A DNA stretch of 40,352 nucleotides from Lysinibacillus composti (GTDB lineage Bacteria > Bacillota > Bacilli > Bacillales_A > Planococcaceae), in the NCBI RefSeq assembly GCF_016908465.1, contig NZ_JAFBDY010000029.1, positions 1 through 40,352 of the forward strand. Direction: 5' to 3'. Of the stretch, positions 18,777-25,903 are shown in pieces; position 1 is the first letter of the stretch, and each line of letters opens with the position of its first letter. The notes below the pieces were generated by a model that was given only the letters and a program-made list of their open reading frames with translations, was not told where the DNA came from and ran no database searches. The position numbers were made by a program, and so were the translations under genes.

Positions 18777-18804
18777 ACAATCATAAGTAATGTTTCATAA
18801 ACTG
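18777..18804 (+). promoter_or_regulatory. SigK-like promoter of the second PKD-protein gene
   Basis: AC (18777-18778), 17-nt spacer, CATAAACTG (18796-18804), 86 nt before the start codon. Spacer, -10 pattern and distance equal those at 13064-13091, while most of the surrounding intergenic sequence differs. Confidence 0.55.
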
Positions 18805-18881
18805 AGTAAAGTGACTAGTTAACATAAGGGAAATTCCATCTAGCCTATCCTTACCTTGACCATAATTAAAGGAGAAATAAA

Positions 18882-20654
18882 ATGAAGGTTGGTCCAATCA
18901 ATTCGCAAAACGGTTTTCCTACTTGGTATAAAGATGAAAATGGTCTTCGGCTCATGCTGAACACAGATCCTAATGATCCTTTTTCCCGTATTACACCAAA
19001 TGACTTACCTGATCCGACAAAGCCAGTTTCCTTTCCTGATAATTTTCCAAATGAGGCTTATTATTTTCTTGCAGAAGCAGAAATGAAAACGGGAATAGGC
19101 GAAAAAGCGCGGCTGGTTCTTTCGCTAGGTGCTTCTTTTATGAATGACGAACCGCAAGAGGGTGAACAGATTGTATTTGCCCATCTGAGTATTAAGGTGG
19201 CAGGGTTACAACCTGGCTGCGAGTATACTGTGACCTACCCATACGGAAATGAACGCTGTATTGCAGAGGTCAAAAGTGAAGGTGAAATGGGAGAAATAAA
19301 TTTCACAAAAGAAATACTAAGTCTTCGTGATGGAGAATTCGAATTACCGCTAGATTTGAGTTGTTTTTTACGCTGGGACCCAGATGTAGAACCAGTTTCT
19401 CCTAATGGATATATCGGAGACCTAAATGAAACACATCCTGTTATTGGAAGTATTTTATATGATCAATTCGGGGAGCCACAAAATATATTTAGAATTGAAG
19501 GCCCTGATATAGGAGTAGGTTCAGTAGACTGTTCAACAACTCCAGGCCTTGATCCAAATCATTGTATTGAAACGAAACAGTTTCGACTAACAGGAAAGAT
19601 CTCTACAGTGTCAGGTGTAGAAGCAACGAGAACAACTTACACACAGAGTGATGATAGTGGAGGCTATCTTGATATTTTTGCAAAATCAGATGACGAACCT
19701 CAACAAATTGAAGTGTCAGGGAGTGGAATAGAACTTGCAAAGTTAGAGGGGGAAGAAGGATTATATTATGCACGTATCTTTTACAGTAGTGGATTGCCTC
19801 CCAATACGGTATCCGTAGTAAACGTAAGCGATGAACCTCCAAGTTTTAGTGAATCAAATATAGTTGACTTTATTTTTGCAACTGCTCATTATGATGGAGA
19901 AACTAACATCCTTACTGTGACAGGGTCATCTAGTGATACTGTATATCCAATTTCTCTAAAGGTTGCAGACTTTGGGCAGGGAGATATCTTAATACCTGAA
20001 GATGGAGTTTTAGCAATTAGAACTATTAGTATTCCACCAGCAATTACAGTGATTTCTTCTAGAGGTGGAAGTACAACTGTACCAGTAGTTGTTCGTGGCA
20101 TAGTTCCCCCAACTGATCCTGTGGAAGCCCATGCAAACATAAAAGGAGAAGTGGAGATCTCATCAAGAGTCATATTAGATGGTACAGATTCAACAGGTGA
20201 TATTACGTCTTATCAATGGAGACAAATTTCAGGTCCTCCGGTTAAATTATTTAACACCAATCAACCGATGCTTGTCTTTACATTTCCAGATTATTTCGCA
20301 AGTCTTTGGTTTGAGCTAACTGTGAAAGGCAAAAACAGCACTTCGACTGATACGGTGAAAGTTGAGCCAGTTCCAGACTCCTTAACGGTGACGCGCGCTG
20401 AGTATCGAACAGAAGTTTCTCATTGGAAGGTGTCAGGTACTTCTACTATGGAGGGACCTGGTATAACTGTGACCATTTTTATCGGAGACACATTAAGTGG
20501 GTTCGTCCTGTCTGAAGTAGATATCGATGATGCTGGGGACTGGGCTTATGAAATTGATTATTCCCGAAAAGAACCAGATGATTCGAGAGCTATTTCGATT
20601 CAATCGAGTGCAGGGGGTGTCCTACGAAATGTACCAATCTATGTCCGAGATTAA
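18882..20654 (+). CDS. Large PKD-domain protein, probable spore-surface component (paralogue 2)
   Basis: A 590-aa paralogue of the protein encoded at 13168, colinear from MKVGPINSQNGFPTWYKD to the C-terminal NVPIYVRD. The N-terminal domain (1-245), the beta-rich middle and the Ig-like end (about 503-590) are all kept, but only one PKD domain remains (about 412-498, SYQWRQISGPPVKL); the 81-residue length difference equals one PKD domain. It has no signal peptide. AAAGGAG precedes the ATG. It carries extra Cys residues (for example VGSVDCSTTPGLDPNHCIE) absent from paralogue 1. The overlapping downstream gene and SigK-like promoter repeat the organisation of the first pair, so the modules arose by duplication. 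Spore-surface function is inferred. Confidence 0.7.
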   Translation: MKVGPINSQNGFPTWYKDENGLRLMLNTDPNDPFSRITPNDLPDPTKPVSFPDNFPNEAYYFLAEAEMKTGIGEKARLVLSLGASFMNDEPQEGEQIVFAHLSIKVAGLQPGCEYTVTYPYGNERCIAEVKSEGEMGEINFTKEILSLRDGEFELPLDLSCFLRWDPDVEPVSPNGYIGDLNETHPVIGSILYDQFGEPQNIFRIEGPDIGVGSVDCSTTPGLDPNHCIETKQFRLTGKISTVSGVEATRTTYTQSDDSGGYLDIFAKSDDEPQQIEVSGSGIELAKLEGEEGLYYARIFYSSGLPPNTVSVVNVSDEPPSFSESNIVDFIFATAHYDGETNILTVTGSSSDTVYPISLKVADFGQGDILIPEDGVLAIRTISIPPAITVISSRGGSTTVPVVVRGIVPPTDPVEAHANIKGEVEISSRVILDGTDSTGDITSYQWRQISGPPVKLFNTNQPMLVFTFPDYFASLWFELTVKGKNSTSTDTVKVEPVPDSLTVTRAEYRTEVSHWKVSGTSTMEGPGITVTIFIGDTLSGFVLSEVDIDDAGDWAYEIDYSRKEPDDSRAISIQSSAGGVLRNVPIYVRD

Positions 20655-21630
20655 AAAGCAACAACGCATCATTAATCGTAAAATCAAAAAATTAATGGAG
20701 TTACATGAGGAGCAATGTTTACAGTGTGCGGATGGTGACAGCGAATTAATGGAGGACCTAAAAAGCCAAATCTATTATTTAAACCGCAAACTTAAGAAAC
20801 TATTAGAAATACAAGAAAGACACAATCAATATTGGCCAAATGACGACGATCAGAAACAGCACGATTCTAAATCAGAAGAAAAGAAGGATCATGAGGATAA
20901 AAAAGAACATAAAGAGGAAGAGACAAAACTAGAATTAGAATCTAGCTCAAAAACTGAATCAAGCCCTAAAATGGAGTCAAGTTCAAAATCCGAGTCAAAT
21001 CCAAACATGGAATCGTGTTTGAAGGCAGAGTCGAGCTCAAAGTCAGAATCCAGTTCGGAAATGGATTCGTGCTCTAAAATAGAATTAAGCACAAAACCAG
21101 AACTTGAATTGAAACCAGTGCCAGATATTGCTCTTAAGCCAGCCATTGAACTGAAGGATGAAGAATATAATGGGGACGGTCATCCTCACGACCATTCACA
21201 CAATCATTCACACGATCATCCAAAACCAGAACCACCTCAGAGTAATCATCATCAATTATTTGGCTTTGCCTATACACAAAAAGGTAGCGATAAAGGTGGT
21301 ATCGTCAAATTTCAAATTGCTGGACCTCTACATGAAGATGTGTCACTAACATCTAAAGGGTTAAAAGTGAATAAATCGGGAGTTTATCAAATCAATTATT
21401 CGGTTGCTTTACATGCGATGGTTCAAACAAACATTCCGGCTAGTTTTGAACTACAGGTAAATGATTCAATTAGCATTGCAGCTTCGTTGACACAATCATC
21501 AATTTCCGGTCCGCTGTCCATTTCAGTGTTATTCTCCCTATTAAGAGGAGATGTCGTAGAGCTAGTAGCACAACTTCCAGCTGGAGTAGTCTACACGTCG
21601 GCCAATTTACAGATATTACAGGTAGGGTAG
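20629..21630 (+). CDS. Coiled-coil, repeat- and His-rich protein with BclA/C1q-like C-terminal domain (paralogue 2)
   Basis: A 333-aa protein, paralogue of the one at 15158. Residues 1-70 are the same type of coiled coil (EIKKQQRIINRKIKKLMEL). The linker is expanded: Lys/Glu-rich to about residue 103, then nine to ten degenerate hexapeptides of the form ESSSKS (about 104-163), then a His/Asp cluster GHPHDHSHNHSHDHP near 184-198 that could bind metal. The last 125 residues are the jelly-roll-like domain (GVYQINYSVAL, YTSANLQILQVG). The ATG at 20629 follows AGGGGGTG and gives a 26-nt overlap with the upstream gene, exactly as in the other pair; an ATG at 20641 is an alternative. Probably an oligomeric spore-surface protein; the repeat tract resembles surface stalks. 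Confidence 0.62.
   Translation: MYQSMSEIKKQQRIINRKIKKLMELHEEQCLQCADGDSELMEDLKSQIYYLNRKLKKLLEIQERHNQYWPNDDDQKQHDSKSEEKKDHEDKKEHKEEETKLELESSSKTESSPKMESSSKSESNPNMESCLKAESSSKSESSSEMDSCSKIELSTKPELELKPVPDIALKPAIELKDEEYNGDGHPHDHSHNHSHDHPKPEPPQSNHHQLFGFAYTQKGSDKGGIVKFQIAGPLHEDVSLTSKGLKVNKSGVYQINYSVALHAMVQTNIPASFELQVNDSISIAASLTQSSISGPLSISVLFSLLRGDVVELVAQLPAGVVYTSANLQILQVG
20938..21117 (+). repeat. In-frame 18-bp tandem repeat encoding hexapeptides
   Basis: About ten degenerate 18-bp units in the preceding gene's reading frame encode ESS-x-K-x hexamers (ESSSKT, ESSPKM, ESSSKS, ESCLKA, ESSSEM and similar). The units degenerate towards the 3' end into ELSTKP and ELELKP. Paralogue 1 lacks this tract entirely. 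Confidence 0.8.
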
Positions 21631-21657
21631 AGTATGAAGTTAATACAAGTTAATTAT

Positions 21658-21690
21658 AAGGAGGCGATTCAAAAATTTGGATTGTCTCCT
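21658..21690 (+). terminator. Possible terminator after second pair
   Basis: Imperfect stem AAGGAGGCGAT / ATTGTCTCCTT with G-T wobbles and a weak T-rich tail. Confidence 0.4.
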
Positions 21691-21772
21691 TTCTTATGTG
21701 TGAAAACTGTTTATAACTTGCACGTTGCGGAATATTAATAGAAGATTATTGTAACAAAAAGGGGAGTAAAAT

Positions 21773-22402
21773 ATGACAGTACTTAACAAACTAGCGAGTC
21801 AACTTCAGTCTAGAGAAGAACAACCAAATATCGAACTTGCCCATGAACTGGTGAATAGCCACAACTTAGAGGGGATACGTGAAGTAATAGAAAATTTAGC
21901 TAATAAAGATAAAAAGATTCAACAAGATTGCATTAAAGTTGCCTATGAAATTGGTGAGCTGAATCCGGAATTTATTTGTGAGCATGCACAAATTTTTATT
22001 GATTTACTTAAGAGTCGAAATAATAGAATGGTTTGGGGTGCCATGCAAGCTCTTGCCATCATTGCTCCACTAACACCTGATATATTAATGGAAAATTTAA
22101 AAACGATTCTTTCTGCGATTAAAGTAGGATCAGTCATCACAGTGGATAAGGGAATACTAACACTTGCAAAATTAGCAGCGGTAAATAAAGAAAATAATGA
22201 AATAATCTTTCCATATTTACTCGAGCATTTAAAAAGCTGTAGATCGAAAGAAGTTCCGCAGCATGCAGAAAGTACATTAATAGCCGTAACGAATGTAAAT
22301 AAGGAGCCATTCCTAATTGTTTTACGAAAAAGAGAATCTTCCCTAACAGAACCACAATTAAAAAGAGTGAAAAGGATTTATAGACAATTAGGGGTAAATT
22401 GA
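21773..22402 (+). CDS. HEAT-repeat protein
   Basis: A 209-aa all-helical protein without signal or membrane segments. Successive helix pairs (GIREVIENLANKDKKIQQDC, VAYEIGELNPEFICEHAQIF, MVWGAMQALAIIAPLTPDIL, VDKGILTLAKLAAVNKENNE) are typical HEAT/ARM repeats that form a protein-binding scaffold. The ATG has GGGGAG upstream. It is followed 146 nt later by an ATP-grasp gene with its own candidate promoter, so joint function is uncertain. Similar small HEAT proteins occur in Bacillales without an assigned role. Confidence 0.7.
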   Translation: MTVLNKLASQLQSREEQPNIELAHELVNSHNLEGIREVIENLANKDKKIQQDCIKVAYEIGELNPEFICEHAQIFIDLLKSRNNRMVWGAMQALAIIAPLTPDILMENLKTILSAIKVGSVITVDKGILTLAKLAAVNKENNEIIFPYLLEHLKSCRSKEVPQHAESTLIAVTNVNKEPFLIVLRKRESSLTEPQLKRVKRIYRQLGVN

Positions 22403-22439
22403 AGGGGATATTGATTAGGAAGCGTAAAGTTGATGTGTA

Positions 22440-22467
22440 TTGACTTGATAATAGCCAATAATATAAA
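22440..22467 (+). promoter_or_regulatory. Candidate SigA promoter of the ATP-grasp gene
   Basis: TTGACT (22440-22445), 16-nt spacer, TATAAA (22462-22467), about 80 nt before the start codon at 22549. Confidence 0.5.
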
Positions 22468-22548
22468 GTGGTTTTGTAGGTTATTAAATAGCCAATTGTA
22501 GTTATGAAAAGAATTAAAGATAAAGTTTAAATAGAGGAGCTTCCAAGA

Positions 22549-23490
22549 ATGACAAAAAAAATCTATGTAATCCATGAAAATGATGATTGGACAGTACATC
22601 TAACAAAGAGATTAGAAGAGTTAAATTTACCTTATGAAACATGGCATTTAGATCAAGGCATTGTGAACTTAAACGAAGCTCCACCAGAAGGCGTATTTTA
22701 TAACCGTATGAGTGCTTCATCACATACACGTAACCACCGTTATGCGCCCGAATTAACAGGTGCTGTTATTGATTGGTTGGAATTCCACGGAAAGCGTGTA
22801 TTAAATGGGAGCAATGCACTTCGCCTTGAATTAAGTAAAGTGAAACAATATACGCAATTAGAGAAGTATGGCATCCGCGTTCCGAAAACAGTCGCAGCAG
22901 TTGGAAAAGAACAAATAGTAGAAGCTGCAAAAGCATTAAATATCGTTCCTTTCATCACAAAACATAATCGTGCTGGAAAAGGGTTAGGGGTCCAATTATT
23001 CTATTCTCTAGAAGCTTTACAAGAACATTTAGATAGCCCGAACTTTGAAGAACCAGTTGATGGCATCACACTTGTACAACAATATATAAAATCACCAGAC
23101 CAATCCATTACGCGAAATGAGTTTGTTGGTGGTGAGTATGTTTATTCTGTACGAGTTGATACATCGGAAGGCTTTGAGTTATGTCCGGCAGATGCATGTC
23201 AAATTGGAGATTTGTTCTGCCCAGTTGGTGAAGAACCAAAAGATCAAATGAAATTTAGAATTGTCGAAAATCCTCATACAGAATTGATTGAGAAATATCA
23301 AAAATTCCTTAAAGAAAACGGCATAGATGTGGCGGGCATTGAATTTGTGGTTGATGAAGAGGGCACTGTGTATACATACGATGTTAACACAAACACGAAC
23401 TACAACTCCGACGCCGAAGAATTAGCGCAGCAATTCGGAATGCTAGAGCTTGCCAAATTGTTAGGAAGAGAATTAGAAAACTTAAAATAA
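22549..23490 (+). CDS. ATP-grasp (RimK-like) ligase
   Basis: A 313-aa ATP-grasp protein of the RimK/glutathione-synthetase-like group, which joins a carboxylate to an amine through an acyl phosphate. Residues 1-90 are the pre-ATP-grasp domain; FITKHNRAGKGLGVQLF (about 135-151) is the glycine-rich nucleotide loop; LVQQYIKSPDQSITR follows; IEFVVDEEGTVYTYDVNTNT (about 264-283) carries the Mg ligands E265, D278 and N280. The start is preceded by GAGGAGCT. A terminator lies about 125 nt downstream, so the gene probably stands alone. The acceptor substrate (peptide, ribosomal protein or small metabolite) is unknown. Confidence 0.8.
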   Translation: MTKKIYVIHENDDWTVHLTKRLEELNLPYETWHLDQGIVNLNEAPPEGVFYNRMSASSHTRNHRYAPELTGAVIDWLEFHGKRVLNGSNALRLELSKVKQYTQLEKYGIRVPKTVAAVGKEQIVEAAKALNIVPFITKHNRAGKGLGVQLFYSLEALQEHLDSPNFEEPVDGITLVQQYIKSPDQSITRNEFVGGEYVYSVRVDTSEGFELCPADACQIGDLFCPVGEEPKDQMKFRIVENPHTELIEKYQKFLKENGIDVAGIEFVVDEEGTVYTYDVNTNTNYNSDAEELAQQFGMLELAKLLGRELENLK

Positions 23491-23613
23491 ACTTGAGGGT
23501 TAGTAATTAGGTGAGACAAAAGTATATATTGTAGGGTTTATTGAGCCCAATAGTATACTTGGGAATTAGGGCAAACAGAGAAAGTGTCCTCGAATCGAAA
23601 ATCAGCTTTAATT

Positions 23614-23651
23614 AAAACGTCATTTTCTTAAAAGGGAAATGGCGTTTTTGT
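23614..23651 (+). terminator. Terminator after the ATP-grasp gene
   Basis: AAAACGTCATTTTC / GGAAATGGCGTTTT hairpin followed by a T-rich tail. Confidence 0.75.
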
Positions 23652-23718
23652 TTTGGTCTAACTCCTATTTATGAATGTCAAAACCAGGGCTTGTTGATAG
23701 AAAATTAATCAAGCAAAA

Positions 23719-23946
23719 TGTGGATAAGATTTTTGCTTTGCTAGTTGAAACGTTTTTAATTGTGGATAAAAAAACGAAGATACAATGATTTTTAGGGTTT
23801 TCTATCGAGATCCAAGTGGATGATGTGGATGAAGATGTGTATATCTTGGATATGTGGATAATAATTTTGATAATTCCGAAAGAAATTCATATTTCTGTGG
23901 ATAAAAAAAGATAAATACCTGAAGTAGCAAGACTGTTTGTGGATAA
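23719..23946 (-). promoter_or_regulatory. DnaA-box cluster
   Basis: Five exact copies of TGTGGATAA, the reverse complement of the consensus DnaA box TTATCCACA, at 23719-23727, 23761-23769, 23853-23861, 23896-23904 and 23938-23946, all in the same orientation, plus a one-mismatch copy at 23824-23832 (TGTGGATGA). Weaker matches continue at 23979-23987 and 23991-23999. Five identical 9-mers in 228 nt is far beyond chance. No dnaA or dnaN is near, so this is more likely a DnaA-titrating cluster like those known in B. subtilis than the origin. Confidence 0.85.
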
Positions 23947-24181
23947 ATAAATATCGGAGCGAGAATTGTACTAACTGATGTGGACAGGTCGGTGGATACG
24001 GTATCCTTTAAAGGATATTCCGATTAACTGGTTAAAAATTTAAGATGAAGGAAAACTATAGTCTATCTAGTTCGAAAAATTTACTTTAGGGTAAAGGTTA
24101 TGCCCCAGCTAAAACAATTCCCTACAGAAGCCACCTCCTTTTGTTGAGCTTGGTCCAATTAAAGTATTTCCTGCGGATAAA

Positions 24182-24217
24182 AAACGTCTACTCATTCCAT
24201 TGAAATGAATAGACGTT
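24182..24217. terminator. Orphan hairpin
   Basis: AAACGTCTACTCATT / AATGAATAGACGTTT, one mismatch, followed by TTAATTAATT. It could end transcription from the DnaA-box region; no gene is assigned to it. Confidence 0.4.
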
Positions 24218-24600
24218 TAATTAATTGATGATGGTCGCTAGTGAGATGAAAAAGCGAACATTTTTAATACTAATTGAAAGTATGATTGAATACAAGGGTT
24301 GTTTAGCGTAAACCCAAATTTAAAAGTATTATAATAAATCAATCAATTTAAAAGAATTGTAGTTGAATAGTCAACTTTCAATTCTTGAAGGGCCTGTTAT
24401 TTCTCGATATGTATTAAGAAGTTGTAAAGATTACAGCTTGTATGTATTTTATGTTTACAGTGAATAACTTCCTCGACATTTTGTGATGTATTTTATTTAT
24501 TTAAAGAGTTTTCAGATTCAGAATCATACAGTCAGTGACATTTAACATCAGTATTCGAGCGTTCAACGACATAATACTTACTGTTTCTTACTGGAATTTG

Positions 24601-24623
24601 AAAATATTTCCCGAGAAATGTTT
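24601..24623. repeat. Copy 2 of the shared 23-nt near-palindromic word
   Basis: Identical to 12742-12764 over 23 nt with core ATTTCCCGAGAAAT. It lies about 60 nt before a candidate 45-codon frame. Confidence 0.5.
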
Positions 24624-24680
24624 AAACTTGCGAAAATAGTGTATGAGTAAACCTTAATGATGTGTTGAGTAGGGGAAACG

Positions 24681-24818
24681 ATGAAAAATGATTGGCTAAT
24701 AATTGATGAGATGGTTAATAAAGCGAAATGGGTAAATATGGTTCTAATCTGCGTTAAAGGCACTATATTACTTGAAAATTTAAAAATTAAGAGGATATTA
24801 TTCATATTACCTCAATAA
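24681..24818 (+). CDS. Candidate 45-aa protein, doubtful
   Basis: ATG at 24681 with AGGGGAAAC upstream opens a 45-codon frame (starts MKNDWLIIDEMVNKAKWVNM, ends LFILPQ). It contains a moderately hydrophobic stretch VNMVLICV. No family is recognised. It may be a chance frame in AT-rich DNA. Confidence 0.25.
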   Translation: MKNDWLIIDEMVNKAKWVNMVLICVKGTILLENLKIKRILFILPQ

Positions 24819-24921
24819 AAAAATTATATTGTTTTAAGAATAAAAGTATGAAAAGGATTTTTGTTTAGGCAAGGCCACAAGTTAATCTCCTTAATTAGAA
24901 GCAGGGAAAGGGGGGGAAGTG

Positions 24922-25503
24922 ATGGCAGAATTAGAACAAAAATGTTTAATTATTACACCAAGCAATAAAAAACTAAGAGAGTCCTTAGAAGGTCTTATGA
25001 TCAGTGTCATTGAACCAACTTTAGTTGAAATTGGGTTTCAAAAGCGGAATATTGATGTAACCCATAGAATGATTGAAAAGAAGACCATTAGTGCAAATAT
25101 AATTACAAGAATTATAGAAGATGCCCTTTGTATTGTGAATTTGACGGGGTTAGACCCTTTTGTAATGTACAAACTTGCACTTAGACACGCCACCTCCAAA
25201 CCTGTTGTGGTCCTTGCTGAAGAAGGGACGAATCTTCCTATTGAACTGAAAGATGAACAAACAATTTTCTACGAGAATACAATTTTAGGTGCAGTGAAAC
25301 TAAAGTCTTCTTTAAAGGATATTCTTATTTCAATTTTCCATCTTTCTGAATATACACCAAGTAACCCGATATTTAACCTTTTTAAAGATCAGGCGCTGCT
25401 TGCTAAGCTTCGCGCCGATGAGGAAGAAGAAAACGAAATGGACGTCCTTATCAGAAAAATATACGATATTGATAAAAAACTGAAAAGATTGCTCGATGAA
25501 TGA
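24922..25503 (+). CDS. Nucleoside 2-deoxyribosyltransferase-like / TIR-like domain protein
   Basis: A 193-aa cytosolic protein. Residues 8-108 resemble a Rossmann-like domain seen in many uncharacterised bacterial proteins and in immune effectors: LIITPSN at the start, a GFQKRNIDV-type strand, IITRIIEDALCIVNLTGLDP, then MYKLALRHATSKPVVVLAEE. The family motif near the end of this block is normally YELGIRHA; here it is YKLALRHA, so the Glu that would be the nucleophile in deoxyribosyltransferases is replaced by Lys84. Residues 150-193 are an acidic then coiled-coil tail (EEEENEMDVL, DIDKKLKRLLDE). The ATG at 24922 follows GGGGGG by 5 nt; a GTG at 24919 is alternative. It ends 35 nt before the antitoxin-RNA promoter of a type I toxin locus. 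Function unknown. Confidence 0.6.
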   Translation: MAELEQKCLIITPSNKKLRESLEGLMISVIEPTLVEIGFQKRNIDVTHRMIEKKTISANIITRIIEDALCIVNLTGLDPFVMYKLALRHATSKPVVVLAEEGTNLPIELKDEQTIFYENTILGAVKLKSSLKDILISIFHLSEYTPSNPIFNLFKDQALLAKLRADEEEENEMDVLIRKIYDIDKKLKRLLDE

Positions 25504-25538
25504 TGAATCCCACTTGAAAGAGGAGCTTGGGAGCCTTC

Positions 25539-25568
25539 TTGTAAAAAAGTTAAACAATCATGTATAAT
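25539..25568 (+). promoter_or_regulatory. Promoter of the antisense (antitoxin) RNA
   Basis: TTGTAA (25539-25544), 18-nt spacer, perfect TATAAT (25563-25568). It drives transcription towards the plus-strand terminator at 25675-25714 with no open frame between. Confidence 0.65.
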
Positions 25569-25597
25569 AAGATTCATATAAGAGTAATTTAAAAGGT

Positions 25598-25627
25598 GAC
25601 TACTTGATGTTGCACCATCAAGCAGCC
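25598..25627 (-). terminator. Terminator of the toxin mRNA
   Basis: On the minus strand GGCTGCTTGATG / CATCAAGTAGTC forms a 12-bp stem with a 6-nt loop, using two G-U pairs that would be A-C mismatches on the plus strand. ACCTTTTAAATT follows. The stem is therefore built for the minus-strand RNA. Confidence 0.55.
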
Positions 25628-25674
25628 TAATATAATCGTAGGTCCCATCAAGGGGATCGCAAATGAATAGGATC

Positions 25675-25714
25675 AACCCATCAGAGCGCCAACTCAAGGA
25701 TGGGTTATTTTTTT
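25675..25714 (+). terminator. Terminator of the antitoxin RNA
   Basis: AACCCATC (25675-25682) / GATGGGTT (25699-25706) with a run of eight T after one A. It overlaps the toxin stop codon (25705-25707) on the other strand. Confidence 0.8.
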
Positions 25715-25788
25715 TGGCTAAAAGATAGAATCGACACAATTAACGCTGCAAAGGAAACAGTAAACATTAATGTCTGATACACTGACAA
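25705..25788 (-). CDS. Holin-like type I toxin peptide
   Basis: A 27-aa peptide, MSVYQTLMFTVSFAALIVSI then LSFSQKK, consisting of one transmembrane helix and a basic tail. It closely fits the small putative holin-like toxin family (Hol_Tox) of Bacillales, whose members start M-T/S-V-F/Y-E-A-L and end in a short Lys-rich tail. The start is TTG at 25788 with AAAGGGGGTGAT just upstream, the usual arrangement in this family. A long structured leader and an antisense RNA at the 3' end complete a type I toxin-antitoxin locus. Such peptides insert into the inner membrane and depolarise or stall cells when the RNA antitoxin is lost. It is too short for routine gene callers. Confidence 0.72.
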   Translation of the reverse strand: MSVYQTLMFTVSFAALIVSILSFSQKK

Positions 25789-25903
25789 AGCATCACCCCC
25801 TTTCAAAATCGGACAACACGACATGACTCGCAACTTGTCCTCGGGTCCGTAAAAACGGGAGTGAGCATACCACCCTTGAGCTACCTAGACGATTATAACT
25901 TAG

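Larger units (their letters stand above)
23652..24680. other. 1-kb region without a supported gene, DnaA-box cluster at its start
   Basis: No open frame here has both a good start signal and protein-like composition. The first third is dominated by repeated TGTGGATAA words (described separately). A hairpin AAACGTCTA / TAGACGTTT lies at 24182-24217 and a 23-nt shared word at 24601-24623. Confidence 0.6.
25575..25714 (+). ncRNA. Probable antitoxin RNA of a type I toxin-antitoxin system
   Basis: About 140 nt between a good SigA promoter and a strong plus-strand terminator (AACCCATC / GATGGGTT followed by ATTTTTTTT, 25675-25714), with no coding potential. It runs antisense to the 3' part of the minus-strand toxin transcript and covers the last codons of the toxin gene. 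This 3'-overlap layout is that of B. subtilis bsrG/SR4-type loci. Ends are estimated from promoter and terminator positions. Confidence 0.6.

Noticed and set aside
20889..21146. Minus-strand frame rich in Asp/Ser (about 85 aa)
   Set aside because: It is the mirror of the 18-bp coding repeats of the plus-strand gene; no start signal supports it.
23719..23999. Chromosomal origin of replication
   Set aside because: DnaA boxes are present, but no dnaA, dnaN or rpmH lies in the window, so an accessory DnaA-box cluster is the better reading.
25598..25714. T-box or other riboswitch leader upstream of the DUF1540 gene
   Set aside because: No T-box sequence and no downstream gene in range; the hairpins are explained as terminators of the two convergent toxin-locus RNAs.
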